Source: Myxococcales bacterium
Lineage (GTDB): Bacteria > Myxococcota_A > Polyangia > Haliangiales > Haliangiaceae
Reading direction: 5' to 3'
DNA length: 64,000 nucleotides
Assembly: GCA_947483555.1 (NCBI GenBank)
Contig: CANKMW010000019.1
Span: 38,052-102,051 of the forward strand
Part shown: piece after piece, positions 8,403 to 19,134 of the stretch
How the letters are laid out: every line of letters starts with the position of its first letter
How positions within the stretch are numbered: the stretch's first letter is position 1
The notes under the pieces: model-generated
Seen by the model: the letters and a program-made list of their open reading frames with translations, nothing else
Databases searched by the model: none
Told to the model about the DNA's origin: nothing
Position numbers and translations under genes: made by a program

Positions 8403-9461
8403 GTGAGCTGCGTCGGAACCTGCGCAGGTTGTGGCGACCCGATCGGGTTGCACGCCGCGCGTCCGGTGATCGGCGACGACGGCCGGGTCGCCCTGTGGTG
8501 CCCGCGCTGTGTCACCGGTACGCGGGTCGCGGCGGCACCGGCGCGGGCGGCGGTGACGCCGACGATCATGGAGAGCACCGCGCCGCGGCGACTCGGGGCC
8601 CGCATCGCGATGCCGGCGATCGGGATCGCGGTCGCGTTCGCCGCGGTGATGAGCAGTGCGGCGGTGACGGTCGTGGAGCGAGGAGCGCCGGCATCAGGAG
8701 AGGCAGCCGCGGCCGGCACCGCAGCCGCAGCCGCAGCCGTACCCCTCCCCGCACCCGTCGCCGAGACCGAGACCGCGACCGAAACCGTCGCCGAGGCCGA
8801 GGCCGTCGCCGAAACCGAAACCGAAGCCGAAGCCGAAACCGTCGCCGAAGCCGAAACCGAAACCGACGCCGAAACCGACGCCGAAACCGTCACCGAACCC
8901 CAGGCGATCGATCTGGTCGCCCTCGAAGACGAACGCCCGACCCTCCACGACTGGGTCCACCCGGTCACCGGCACCACCGAGCTCACCCCCGCGCGCAGCA
9001 CCCGCAAGTTCGGCGCCCATCGCGACGGCGTCTCGGATCCCGGCCGCTGCGGCCAGGGCCACTGCGGCGTCGATCTCGCCGGGCCTCGCGGGCGTCCCGT
9101 GGTCGCCGTGGCCTGGGGCACCGTGGTCCGGGTCGAGCACAGCACGCGCGGTCGCGATGGGCGCAGTGGCCGCTACGTTCGCATCGAGCACCCCGAGCGC
9201 GTGTTCACCGCCTACATGCACCTCGACGAGATCGCGGCCGAGCTGAAGGTCGGCGACGAGGTGACTCCCGGCCAGTTGCTCGGCACGCTCGGCAAGACCG
9301 GGATCTACAGCGGCGAGCAACACCTGCACTTCGCCCTCGAGATCGAGATCGGCGGAGCGCTGCGCTACCTCGACCCGTCGCCCTTCCTGGCCCACGCCGA
9401 GGTCGCGCCGATCCCGGTCGACGAGCTGCGCCTGGCGCCCGACCAGCGCGCGCAGTGGTGA
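8403..9461 (+). CDS. M23 (LytM-type) peptidase with N-terminal zinc ribbon
   Basis: A 352-residue protein built of four parts: an N-terminal CxxC...CxxC zinc-ribbon-like module (CAGC, CPRC, residues 1-40), one membrane segment (about 66-91), a long Ala/Glu/Thr repeat linker (about 100-165), and a C-terminal LytM domain. The zinc site is His220 and Asp224 (GHCGVDLAG) with His307/His309 (HLHF). It probably cleaves peptidoglycan cross-links in the periplasm while the ribbon stays in the cytosol. GTG 8403 keeps the zinc ribbon intact. It converges on accD with a 12-bp gap. Confidence 0.85.
   Translation: MSCVGTCAGCGDPIGLHAARPVIGDDGRVALWCPRCVTGTRVAAAPARAAVTPTIMESTAPRRLGARIAMPAIGIAVAFAAVMSSAAVTVVERGAPASGEAAAAGTAAAAAAVPLPAPVAETETATETVAEAEAVAETETEAEAETVAEAETETDAETDAETVTEPQAIDLVALEDERPTLHDWVHPVTGTTELTPARSTRKFGAHRDGVSDPGRCGQGHCGVDLAGPRGRPVVAVAWGTVVRVEHSTRGRDGRSGRYVRIEHPERVFTAYMHLDEIAAELKVGDEVTPGQLLGTLGKTGIYSGEQHLHFALEIEIGGALRYLDPSPFLAHAEVAPIPVDELRLAPDQRAQW
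8755..8895 (+). repeat. In-frame hexamer repeat encoding an Ala/Glu/Thr linker
   Basis: Degenerate 6-bp units (gccgag, accgaa, gccgaa) run in frame within the M23 peptidase gene and encode alternating AE/TE dipeptides. Units are a multiple of three, so gain or loss would change only the linker length between membrane segment and enzyme. Confidence 0.8.
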
Positions 9462-9473
9462 CGCGCACGACGA

Positions 9474-10376
9474 TCAATCGTCGCTGTCGACGGTGTCGGC
9501 GGGCGGGTCGCTGGGGTCCGGGATCACCGTCGACGCCGGCGGCGCGCTGAACCAGCGCAAGCAGCGCTCGAGCGTCGCTTTGAGCGCGCTCCGCGTCACG
9601 ACCTGATCGACCATGCCGTGCTCGAGCAGGAACTCCGAGCGCTGAAAGCCGGGCGGCAGCTGCTGGCGGATGGTCTGCTCGATCACGCGTGGTCCGGCGA
9701 AGCCGATCAGCGCATCGGGCTCGGCCAGGATCACGTCGCCGAGCATGGCGACCGAGGCCGCGACACCGCCGGTGGTGGGATGGAGCAAGATCGAGATGTA
9801 CGGCACCCGCGCCTCGCGCAAACGCGAGCGCGCCGCCGACGTCTTGGCCATCTGCATCAACGACAGCACGCCCTCCTGCATGCGGGCGCCCCCGGAGGCC
9901 GACAGCAGCACCGCCGGCCGCCGGTGCGCGAGCGCGCGTTCGAACTGACGCGTGATCTTCTCGCCGACCACCGATCCCATCGAGCCGCCCATGAACTCGA
10001 ACACGAAACAGCCGAGCTCGACCGCGATGCCGCCGACGGTCCCGGTGCCGGCGCGATAGGCGTCACCACCGCCGGTCTTGCGGTTGGCCGCCTTGAGCTG
10101 ATCGGAGTACCGCTTGCCATCGACGCGGAACCCGAGCGGATCGGCGCTCTCCAGATGCTCGTCGTGCTCGACCCACGGACCATCGAGCATCATCTGGATC
10201 CGCTCGTCGGTCGACATGCGGAGGTGGTGCCCGCAGCTGCCGCAAACCCGTAGATTCGCGATCAGGTCGTCCTCGTAGATCGTGGTGCTGCACTTCTCGC
10301 ACTTGATCCAGATCCCCTTGGGGACCGACTTCTTGGGCTCGGTCGCAAGACCCCCCGTGCGAGACCACCAGGCCAT
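9474..10376 (-). CDS. accD: Acetyl-CoA carboxylase carboxyltransferase subunit beta
   Basis: A 300-residue cytosolic subunit that, with AccA, transfers the carboxyl group from biotin to acetyl-CoA to give malonyl-CoA for fatty acid synthesis. The AccD-specific four-Cys zinc finger is present (Cys26, Cys29, Cys45, Cys48), followed by the crotonase-type carboxyltransferase core (MGGSMGSVVGEK, SGGARMQEG, HPTTGGVAAS). Length is normal, with a short acidic tail. ATG 10374-10376 is the start. accA is not adjacent. The gap to the divergent small regulator (10377-10573) should hold both promoters, but I could not assign boxes. Confidence 0.96.
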   Translation of the reverse strand: MAWWSRTGGLATEPKKSVPKGIWIKCEKCSTTIYEDDLIANLRVCGSCGHHLRMSTDERIQMMLDGPWVEHDEHLESADPLGFRVDGKRYSDQLKAANRKTGGGDAYRAGTGTVGGIAVELGCFVFEFMGGSMGSVVGEKITRQFERALAHRRPAVLLSASGGARMQEGVLSLMQMAKTSAARSRLREARVPYISILLHPTTGGVAASVAMLGDVILAEPDALIGFAGPRVIEQTIRQQLPPGFQRSEFLLEHGMVDQVVTRSALKATLERCLRWFSAPPASTVIPDPSDPPADTVDSDD

Positions 10377-10573
10377 GGACCCGCGTAGATACCCAAACCT
10401 GGCTCATCCCGCAAGGCGCTGGGTCCGAGCAGGCGTGGGGCAGATCGCGGGGAAGCGCAAAACCCCGCAAATTTGCTCGCGTAGTTGGCGGCAGTCTGGT
10501 AATGGTTCGGTCGCTGATGCTACCCAGAACAGCCTAGGCGACCCGCGCGCGGGGCGCCGTTCGAGAGGTTGCG

Positions 10574-10888
10574 ATGTCTGCTTCTTCCATCCTTGTCGTG
10601 AACGAGATCGAGAGCGAGCGCGAGGATATCGCGCGAGCGCTCGAGGCCGAGGGGTTCAAGATCGTGCAGGCGACGTCGGCGGCGTCGGCGGTCCGCGAGA
10701 TCTGGGAAGGGTCGTTCATCGCCGCGGTGATCCCGACGCTGTTGACCGGCACCAGCTCGTCGGCGCTGTCGTCGCAGCTGCACCAGATGGCGCCCGAGAT
10801 CGAGACCATCATCCACGGCAAGAACGACGAGATCCCACGCCTGGTTCGCAAGATCTGCGAGATCCGCGACGGCGTCGCGGCTGCCTGA
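10574..10888 (+). CDS. Degenerate receiver-domain (pseudo-receiver) protein
   Basis: A 104-residue stand-alone protein with the alternating pattern of a CheY-like receiver: ILVVNEIESERE (strand 1), AREAL-type helix, FKIVQATSAASAVREI, AAVIPTLLTG (strand 3), IETIIHGKND (strand 5 with a Lys). The acidic pair after strand 1 is Asn-Glu instead of Asp-Asp/Glu, and no Asp follows strand 3, so phosphorylation is unlikely; it may act by protein contacts. GAGAGG at 10563-10568 supports ATG 10574. It converges on the broken cyclic-nucleotide-binding gene. Receiver homology is pattern-based. Confidence 0.65.
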   Translation: MSASSILVVNEIESEREDIARALEAEGFKIVQATSAASAVREIWEGSFIAAVIPTLLTGTSSSALSSQLHQMAPEIETIIHGKNDEIPRLVRKICEIRDGVAAA

Positions 10889-10913
10889 CGACCGGCCTGA
10901 CGAACCCGACGGG

Positions 10914-11594
10914 TCAGAACTCGCCGTAGCGCTCGCGTAGCTCCAGGAACTCCAGGAACTCGAGCAGGCGGCCGACCTCGGGGATGACGTAGCCGGCGCC
11001 GGTGACCCCGGCCTCCTCGGCAGTCATGACCAGGCGGGCCTGGCCGAGACGGCCGAGCACGTCGGCGACCTCGTGCGGCGCCAGCGCGACTCGCACCGCG
11101 AGGTCGTTCACGTCGACCGGCAAGTACACCGCGCTGTCGGCAGCGCCGGTGGCGCCGGCCGCGGCGATCTGCTCGTCGGCCATCCGGCGCAGGCACTGGA
11201 CGACCCGGTGATTGGCGTTTGGCAGCAGCAACAGCTCGATCTGCTGGTTGGCGCGCTCGAGTCGGGACGCCAGGGTGCGAATCAGACGGACCGCGATCTC
11301 GACCCGGCCGCGCAGCATGGCCTCGAAGGTCCGCGGCTCGATGACCAGCAGCCGCGACGCCTCGCGCACCACCGCCGTCGCCGACCGCGGGCGGGCGTTG
11401 ATGAGCGCCATCTCGCCGAAGAACTCACCGGCGGGCAAGACGGCGAGCACGCGCTCGAGCTCGCCGATCTCGCGCCGGATCTCGATCGAGCCCGACTAAA
11501 TGACGTACATGAAGTCGCCCGGATCGCCCTCGCGAAACAGCACCGTGCCGGCGTCGTAGTCCTTGGCGAAACGATCGATCAGATGCTCGGTCAT
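10914..11594 (-). pseudogene. Cyclic-nucleotide-binding regulator interrupted by an amber codon
   Basis: Read from ATG 11592-11594, the frame begins MTEHLIDRFAKDYDAGTVLF, continues REGDPGDFMYVI, and hits TAG at 11496-11498 exactly where cNMP domains usually have Gln or a similar residue before SGSI. It resumes in frame with a clean cNMP-binding domain (phosphate-cassette region FFGEMALINARPRSAT), a helical hinge and a C-terminal winged-helix-like part. A single C-to-T change (CAG to TAG) would explain it. Without the stop the product would be about 226 residues. GTG 11448-11450 could restart translation but omits the first strands. A sequencing error cannot be excluded. Confidence 0.8.
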
Positions 11595-11660
11595 GCGTTT
11601 TCCCTGGCTCCGGCCTCTGGCTCCAGCCTGGTGCCGGCCTGGCTCCACCTTGGCTCGGCC

Positions 11661-12326
11661 CTACCGCACGGTAGCGTGACGCAGAATGTGGAACAACGAT
11701 CGACCGCCCGCAAGTGCGGCCGCCCGCAGGCCGAGTCGCGCGCGCGGCGTTCCGTCACCGACCGCGACCTCCATGATCCCGAGGCCGAGCTTGAGCGCGC
11801 GCACCAGCATCTCGACGTTCCAGCCGTCGGCAGGGTCGCTCATGCCGAGCGCGACCAGCGCCGGATACCGGATGGCGCGCACCGGTCCGGCGTCGTGGAA
11901 GCGATGGCGGTAGACCGCCTTGATCAGCCCGAGCACGACCCGGTCGCGCATGGCGCCGCCGGCGCCGCGGACGCCGATCGTGAGCTCGGCGTCCTTGTCG
12001 GCGATCGGGCCGATCAGCGCCGCCAGATCGCCGGCGCGGAGGTGAGCGTCGGCGGGCGCGAACACCACCACGTCGGGCGGCTCGGGCAGCTCGACGAAGT
12101 GCGCCATGGCGCGCTGGCACGCCGCGCCGTAGCCGCCCGACGGTTCGCGCACCACGATCGCGCCGCGGTCGCGGGCGACGCCGGCGGTGCCGTCCGACGA
12201 CGCCCGATCGACGACGATCACGGCGCGCACGTCGCGCGACGCCAGCGCGGCCAGGATCAGCGGCAACGCGGCCTCCGCATTCCGGGCCGGGACGACGACG
12301 TCGACACGGAGGCGCGGCGGGACCAC
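11661..12326 (-). CDS. Family 2 glycosyltransferase (DPM/DPG synthase-like)
   Basis: A 221-residue GT-A-fold glycosyltransferase with the start typical of family 2 (VDVVVPARNAEAALPLILAAL), then VDRASSDGTAGVARDRGA, EPSGGYGAACQRAM and a metal-binding-type FAPADAH in the DxD position. There is no membrane tail. It likely moves a sugar from a nucleotide donor to a lipid or envelope acceptor; the specificity is not readable. GTG at 12324-12326 is the likely start. It is divergent from purM across 132 bp in which I see no clear site. Confidence 0.8.
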   Translation of the reverse strand: MVPPRLRVDVVVPARNAEAALPLILAALASRDVRAVIVVDRASSDGTAGVARDRGAIVVREPSGGYGAACQRAMAHFVELPEPPDVVVFAPADAHLRAGDLAALIGPIADKDAELTIGVRGAGGAMRDRVVLGLIKAVYRHRFHDAGPVRAIRYPALVALGMSDPADGWNVEMLVRALKLGLGIMEVAVGDGTPRARLGLRAAALAGGRSLFHILRHATVR

Positions 12327-12458
12327 CGCGCGATCCTACGGACACCGCGCCGGGGAGTCAAAGCGAGGAGATCGGGTGCGGCACCAGCCGGCGCGCCGCG
12401 GCGACCGGCACGGCACGGGGCTGGCCACGCGCGGCGTTTCGTGCGAAACCGCGGCTCG

Positions 12459-13490
12459 ATGGCGATCACGTACAAGGACGCGGGCGTCGACATCGATGCC
12501 GGCAACCGTCTCGTCGACCGCATCCGGCCGCTCGCGCGCTCCACGATGCGACCGGAGGTCCTGGGCGGGATCGGTGGGTTCGCGGCGCTGTGCCGCATCC
12601 CGACCGGGCTGGCCGAGCCGATCCTGGTCTCGGGCACCGACGGCGTCGGCACCAAGCTCAAGACCGCGCTCGCCACCGGCCGCCACGACACCGTCGGGAT
12701 CGACCTGGTCGCGATGTGCGTCAACGACGTCCTGGTCACCGGCGCCGAGCCGCTGTTCTTCCTCGACTACTTCGCCGCCGGTGCGCTCGACGTCGACGTC
12801 GCCGCCACCGTGATCGCCGGCATCGCCGAGGGCTGCCGACAGGCCGGCTGCGCCCTGGTCGGCGGCGAGACCGCCGAGCTGCCCGGCCTGTTTGCCGCCC
12901 ACGACTACGACCTGGCGGGCTTCTGCGTCGGCGTGGTCGATCGCGCCGCCATCCGCCCGCGCACCGATCTGGTCGCCGGCGACGTGGTGATCGGCCTGCC
13001 GTCGAGCGGCTTGCACTCCAACGGCCACTCGCTGGCACGCAAGGTGGTGCTCGACGTGCTCGGCCTGCCGTTCGACGCCCGCCCCGACCTGCTGGCCGGC
13101 GCCAGCGTCGCCGACGCCCTGCTGGCGCCGACCATCATCTACGCCGCCGCGTTTCGCGCCCTGCGCCAGCTGCCCTGGAAGGCCGCCGCCCACATCACCG
13201 GTGGCGGGCTGGTCGAGAACCCGCCCCGGTTTCTCGCCGACGAGACGCTCGCCGTCGAGCTCGATCCGGACCGCTGGGAGGTGCCGGGCGTGATCCGCCT
13301 GATCGCCACCGCCGGCGTCGCCGACGAGGAGCTGCGGCGCACGTTCAACATGGGCCTCGGCATGGTGATCGTGGTGCCCGCCGACGACGCCAGCGCCACC
13401 GTCACCGCGCTCGCGCCGTGGAGCGCGCGTCCGGTCGGCCGGCTGGTGCCGCGCGCCGGCGGTGCGCCCAGCCGCTACTCGGGCGAGTAG
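12459..13490 (+). CDS. purM: Phosphoribosylformylglycinamidine cyclo-ligase (AIR synthetase)
   Basis: A 343-residue cytosolic enzyme of purine synthesis that closes FGAM to AIR using ATP. Signature segments are the N-terminal YKDAGVDIDAGN, the ATP/phosphate loop SGTDGVGTKLKTA, MCVNDVLVTGAEPLFFLDY, GETAELPG and SSGLHSNG, and the C-terminal HITGGGLVENPPR and FNMGLGM. Length matches the family. ATG 12459 is chosen because the family N-terminus begins there; the frame remains open far upstream. purN follows after 7 bp, so the two successive-use purine genes are one transcript. Confidence 0.97.
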   Translation: MAITYKDAGVDIDAGNRLVDRIRPLARSTMRPEVLGGIGGFAALCRIPTGLAEPILVSGTDGVGTKLKTALATGRHDTVGIDLVAMCVNDVLVTGAEPLFFLDYFAAGALDVDVAATVIAGIAEGCRQAGCALVGGETAELPGLFAAHDYDLAGFCVGVVDRAAIRPRTDLVAGDVVIGLPSSGLHSNGHSLARKVVLDVLGLPFDARPDLLAGASVADALLAPTIIYAAAFRALRQLPWKAAAHITGGGLVENPPRFLADETLAVELDPDRWEVPGVIRLIATAGVADEELRRTFNMGLGMVIVVPADDASATVTALAPWSARPVGRLVPRAGGAPSRYSGE

Positions 13491-13497
13491 CATCCTC

Positions 13498-14142
13498 ATG
13501 CGGCTCGGCGTCCTGGTCAGCGGCCGCGGCTCCAACCTGGCGGCGCTGCTCGCCGCCGAGGCCACCGGCAGGCTGGCACCGGCCGAGATCGCCGTGGTGG
13601 TCTCCAACCGGCCCGACGCCGGCGCGCTCGAGGTCGCCCGCGCCGCCGGCAAGCCGGTGGCGGTGGTCGATCACCGCGACTTCGCCGACCGCGATCGATT
13701 CGAGCACGCGTTGCTCGCCGCGCTCGCGACCCACGACGCCGAGGCGGTGATCCTGGCCGGCTTCATGCGCGTGCTGACGCCGACGTTCGTCGCCGCGTTC
13801 CCGTTGCGGATCGTCAACACCCATCCGTCGTTGCTCCCCGCCTTCCCCGGTCACGACGCGCCGGCGCAGGCCGTGGCCCACGGGGTCAAGGTCGCCGGGG
13901 TCACGGTGCACTTCGTGGACACCGGCGTCGACACCGGACCGATCATCGCGCAACGCGCGGTGCCGGTCCTGGCCACCGACGATGCGGCGGCGCTCCACCG
14001 CCGCATCCAGGTCGAGGAACACCGGTTGTTACCGGCGGTCGCGCGCGCGCTGGCTCAGGGCCGGCTCGTGTGCGAAGGTCGCACGGTCGTGATCCGGGCC
14101 GCGCCCGGCGCCGCCGACGCCGATGCCGACCAACTCCTATGA
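13498..14142 (+). CDS. purN: Phosphoribosylglycinamide formyltransferase
   Basis: A 214-residue enzyme that formylates GAR with 10-formyl-tetrahydrofolate in purine synthesis. Key parts are SGRGSNL at the N-terminus, the catalytic Asn and His in VNTHPSLLP, and the catalytic Asp in VDTGVDTGPIIAQ. Length is typical. It starts 7 bp after purM, and its last 20 bp overlap the start of the FAD oxidoreductase gene, so the three genes are probably co-transcribed although the third has no known link to purines. Confidence 0.97.
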   Translation: MRLGVLVSGRGSNLAALLAAEATGRLAPAEIAVVVSNRPDAGALEVARAAGKPVAVVDHRDFADRDRFEHALLAALATHDAEAVILAGFMRVLTPTFVAAFPLRIVNTHPSLLPAFPGHDAPAQAVAHGVKVAGVTVHFVDTGVDTGPIIAQRAVPVLATDDAAALHRRIQVEEHRLLPAVARALAQGRLVCEGRTVVIRAAPGAADADADQLL

Positions 14143-15640
14143 CCTGATCGTCGTCGGCGACGACCTCGCCGGGTTGTGCTGCGCCGCGCTGTGCGCGCGC
14201 CGCGGCCTGCGTACGCTGGTGATCGGCCGCGAGGACCAACCGGCACGCTACACGCTGGGCCCGTTCAAGCTTCCGGTCGAACCCGGCGTGTTGCCCGGTC
14301 GCGGGGCGGGCGCTGCGGCGCGGGTGGTGCGCGACCTGGGACTCGACCACGCGCTGAAGCGGCGCGGCCGTGAGGTCCGGACCGCCGCCCAGCTCGTCGG
14401 TCGCGACCTGCGCGTCGATCTCAGCGCCGACCTCAGCGCGCAGGCTCGTGAGCTCGAGCGCGAGCTTCCCGACGTCGCGGCGGCGGTGCTCGCGGCGTGG
14501 GCCGGCGCCACCGCGGTCGCCCACGCCGCCGACGCGCTCCTCGACGGCGAGGACGCCTTTCCTGGCGTCGGCTTCTTCGAGCGCCGCGACGCGGTCAAGC
14601 AGGCCGCCCGCGCCGCCGAGGTGGCGCACCAGTGGTGGACGTCGGTCGCGGCGGCGCCGGCGCCGGTGGCCGCGTTGACCCGCGCCGCCGCCGCGGTCGG
14701 CGGCCGCGCCGTGGATCCGCCGCCGATCGCGGTGGCGCGCGCGCTCGAGCTGTGGCGCCAGGGCGCGCCGGCGTTGCGCGGTGACGGCACCGGCATCCGC
14801 GAGCTGCTCCTGGAACGCCTGGTGGCCGCCAACGGCGAGGTGCGGAGCGGCGAGGTCACCGAGCTGGTGCAGGGCTGGAGCAAGATCGCCGCCGTGCGGC
14901 TGGCGAGCGGCGAGGAGCTGGGCGCCGGCCAGGTGGTGGCGGCGCTGCCGCTCGGCGACCTGGTCGCGATGCTGGGCAAGAAGCCGCCGCGGCGACTGGT
15001 CGAGCTCGCCGACGCCCAGCGCCGCATCGGCTGGCGCTACACGCTCAACATCGTGGTCGACGCCGCGGCGGTCCCGGAAGGGATGTCGCCGACGGTGCTC
15101 GTGTTCGGCGACGACCCGTCGCCGCACGGCGCCGACGGCTTCGCGATCCATGCCGGCGAGGCCGACGATCAAGGCCGCGTCGTGATCACGCTGGCGTCGG
15201 TGCTGCCGGCCGGCGACGACGAGACGGCGGGCGCCGGTCCGAGCGCGGCGGCGCTGGCGCCGCGGGCCGCGGCGCTGCGCGGGCGCCTGTTCGCCGCGCT
15301 CGACGGTATCATGCCGTACTTCATGGACCACCTCGTGCTCGCGCACTCGCCGCACGAGTCGACGCCGCCGCTGGCCGGTGGCGGCAGCTCGTACGAGGTC
15401 GGGCGCGGGCTGCCGGCGGTCATGGCGTCGGTGTGGCGCGGCACGCTCGAAGGCGCAGCCGGCCTGGCCGCGGCGCCCTACGCCACCGGAATCAAGAACC
15501 TGACCCTGGCCTCGAGCCAGGTGCTCACCCCGCTCGGCCTCGAGGGCGACCTGGTGTGCGGCTGGAACGCGGCGCGCGTGGCGTGCGGGATCGCGGGCAA
15601 GAAGCGGGACTTTCTGCGCGACGAAGTCGTCAACGCATAG
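14123..15640 (+). CDS. FAD/NAD(P)-binding oxidoreductase, phytoene-desaturase-like
   Basis: A 505-residue flavoprotein-like protein. It opens with a Rossmann strand (YDLIVVGDDLAGLCCAALCARRG) in which the usual GxGxxG reads GDDLAG, and a C-terminal segment (TGIKNLTLASSQVLTPLGLEGDLVCGWNAA) resembles the closing FAD-binding part of phytoene desaturases and related amine-oxidase-fold enzymes. Substrate unknown. The start at ATG 14123 overlaps purN by 20 bp, which suggests translational coupling. The non-canonical glycine motif leaves cofactor binding uncertain. Confidence 0.7.
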   Translation: MPTNSYDLIVVGDDLAGLCCAALCARRGLRTLVIGREDQPARYTLGPFKLPVEPGVLPGRGAGAAARVVRDLGLDHALKRRGREVRTAAQLVGRDLRVDLSADLSAQARELERELPDVAAAVLAAWAGATAVAHAADALLDGEDAFPGVGFFERRDAVKQAARAAEVAHQWWTSVAAAPAPVAALTRAAAAVGGRAVDPPPIAVARALELWRQGAPALRGDGTGIRELLLERLVAANGEVRSGEVTELVQGWSKIAAVRLASGEELGAGQVVAALPLGDLVAMLGKKPPRRLVELADAQRRIGWRYTLNIVVDAAAVPEGMSPTVLVFGDDPSPHGADGFAIHAGEADDQGRVVITLASVLPAGDDETAGAGPSAAALAPRAAALRGRLFAALDGIMPYFMDHLVLAHSPHESTPPLAGGGSSYEVGRGLPAVMASVWRGTLEGAAGLAAAPYATGIKNLTLASSQVLTPLGLEGDLVCGWNAARVACGIAGKKRDFLRDEVVNA

Positions 15641-15668
15641 GACCGTCGCCGCAGCCGCAGCCCGTGGG

Positions 15669-16085
15669 TCAGGCGCCGGACGGACCGGCCGGCGCCGCGG
15701 GCGGTGGCGCCGGGAACATCACCGGTGGCGGCGCCGGCAGCGGCGCGCGGTTCATCCCCCGACAGCGTCCAGTCTTGGCGTAGCCGTACCAAGCCGACGC
15801 CGCGAACGGCAGCCCGGGCACGCCGAACACCACCACCACGACACCGCCGGCGAGCGCCCGGCCTTCGTTGCCCGCCGGATCGTTGCTGATATCGGCGAGC
15901 ACCGCGATGGCGATGCCGAGCAGCACCGCCGCCGGCACGGTGTCGACGATCGGCGCGAACCGCGACTGCGTGCAAGCGACCGGGCGCACGCCGGGGTCCG
16001 ACGACGGCGCGCCGCGCACGGTCAGCAACGAGCAGCCGGGAGCCAGCGTCACCGCCAGCGCGAGCACGAGTGCGATCCCCCGCAT
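15669..16085 (-). CDS. Small membrane lipoprotein
   Basis: A 138-residue protein with a lipoprotein signal peptide (MRGIALVLALAVTLAPGC, lipobox APGC), two hydrophobic segments (about 48-66 and 75-98), and a Pro/Ala-rich C-terminal tail. No known domain. It lies 39 bp downstream of another small membrane-protein gene on the same strand, so they are probably one transcript. Function unknown. Confidence 0.65.
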   Translation of the reverse strand: MRGIALVLALAVTLAPGCSLLTVRGAPSSDPGVRPVACTQSRFAPIVDTVPAAVLLGIAIAVLADISNDPAGNEGRALAGGVVVVVFGVPGLPFAASAWYGYAKTGRCRGMNRAPLPAPPPVMFPAPPPAAPAGPSGA

Positions 16086-16124
16086 CTGCGGATATCGTAC
16101 ACCGCCGGCTCCGGAAGCGTTCGC

Positions 16125-16367
16125 CTACACCATCGTCGCCACCGCGAGGCACCCGGCCATCGCGGCCATGAACAAGACCGCAGCGACGACGGTCCAGCCA
16201 TGTCTGGCCGGCGCGTCGATCTCGCCGTGCACGGACGCCAGCGGATCGCGCGACGACGGTCCCGCCGGGGGCAACGTCGCGCGGCGGCGCAGCTCGGCGA
16301 TCAGCTCCGACTGCTGGTGGTACTGGGTCGCCGAAGGATCGCCAAAGGGATGCTGGGTCTGGTTCAC
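16125..16367 (-). CDS. Small tail-anchored hypothetical protein
   Basis: An 80-residue protein with a hydrophilic N-terminal part (including SELIAELRRRA) and one C-terminal membrane segment (VVAAVLFMAAMAGCLAVATMV). GTG 16365-16367 is preceded by a GGAGA ribosome binding site near 16373-16378, which supports translation. It precedes the small lipoprotein gene and is divergent from the Fe-S oxidoreductase gene. No family recognised. Confidence 0.6.
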   Translation of the reverse strand: MNQTQHPFGDPSATQYHQQSELIAELRRRATLPPAGPSSRDPLASVHGEIDAPARHGWTVVAAVLFMAAMAGCLAVATMV

Positions 16368-16506
16368 GGGGGTCTCCTGCTTTCCTGACCTGTCCTCTCG
16401 GCAGCTCGCGCCCGGAGTTGCGTCGCGATCGCCGTTTCTGAGCTTTCCTCGCCGAGACTCCCGCCGAGCGGCCGTGCTAAACCGCGTTGGTTAGCGAGGG
16501 AACTCC

Positions 16507-18663
<2,157 letters not shown>

Positions 18664-18747
18664 CGCGGCGCAGCGCGCGTTCATCAATGCCACCGGGCGC
18701 CGGCTCGCCGCGGTTTCGCGCCGGGTTTTCTCGTATGATCGGCGGCG

Positions 18748-19134
18748 ATGAGATGTCCCTCGCTTGTGGCTGCCATGCTGGCTCTGTGCGGCGCGGCCTG
18801 TGATGACACCGAGAGCATCGATGGGGCGCGCGGCGCCTGCGCCTCCGGCGGCGCGCTGGCCGGCTGCGACGATAGCGCGCGCACCATCGAGGACGCGTGC
18901 TGGCGCCTGGTCGAGTGCGGCGCCTATCCGCTCGAGGCCCGCAACGACGACGGCACCGATTGCGATGGCTGCCGCGACTGGGGCCAGTGCGTCAACCGGC
19001 TCGAGACCATGGTCGACGAGCGGGCCCGGGTCGTGATCGCGTGCGTGATCTCGTCGACGTGCGACGAGCTGCAGGCGCCCGGCTCGCCGACGCCGTACGA
19101 AGACCCGGCCTGCCTCGACTACGGAGACCGGTGA
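18748..19134 (+). CDS. Cys-rich small lipoprotein
   Basis: A 128-residue predicted lipoprotein (signal peptide ending LCGAAC) whose mature part carries about ten more cysteines in spaced pairs (CASG, GCDD, DACWRLVECG, DCDGCRDWGQC), consistent with a disulfide-stabilised envelope protein. Similar short Cys-rich lipoproteins are common in myxobacteria, function unknown. Its TGA shares one base with the ATG of the next gene (TGATG), so translation is probably coupled. Confidence 0.7.
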   Translation: MRCPSLVAAMLALCGAACDDTESIDGARGACASGGALAGCDDSARTIEDACWRLVECGAYPLEARNDDGTDCDGCRDWGQCVNRLETMVDERARVVIACVISSTCDELQAPGSPTPYEDPACLDYGDR

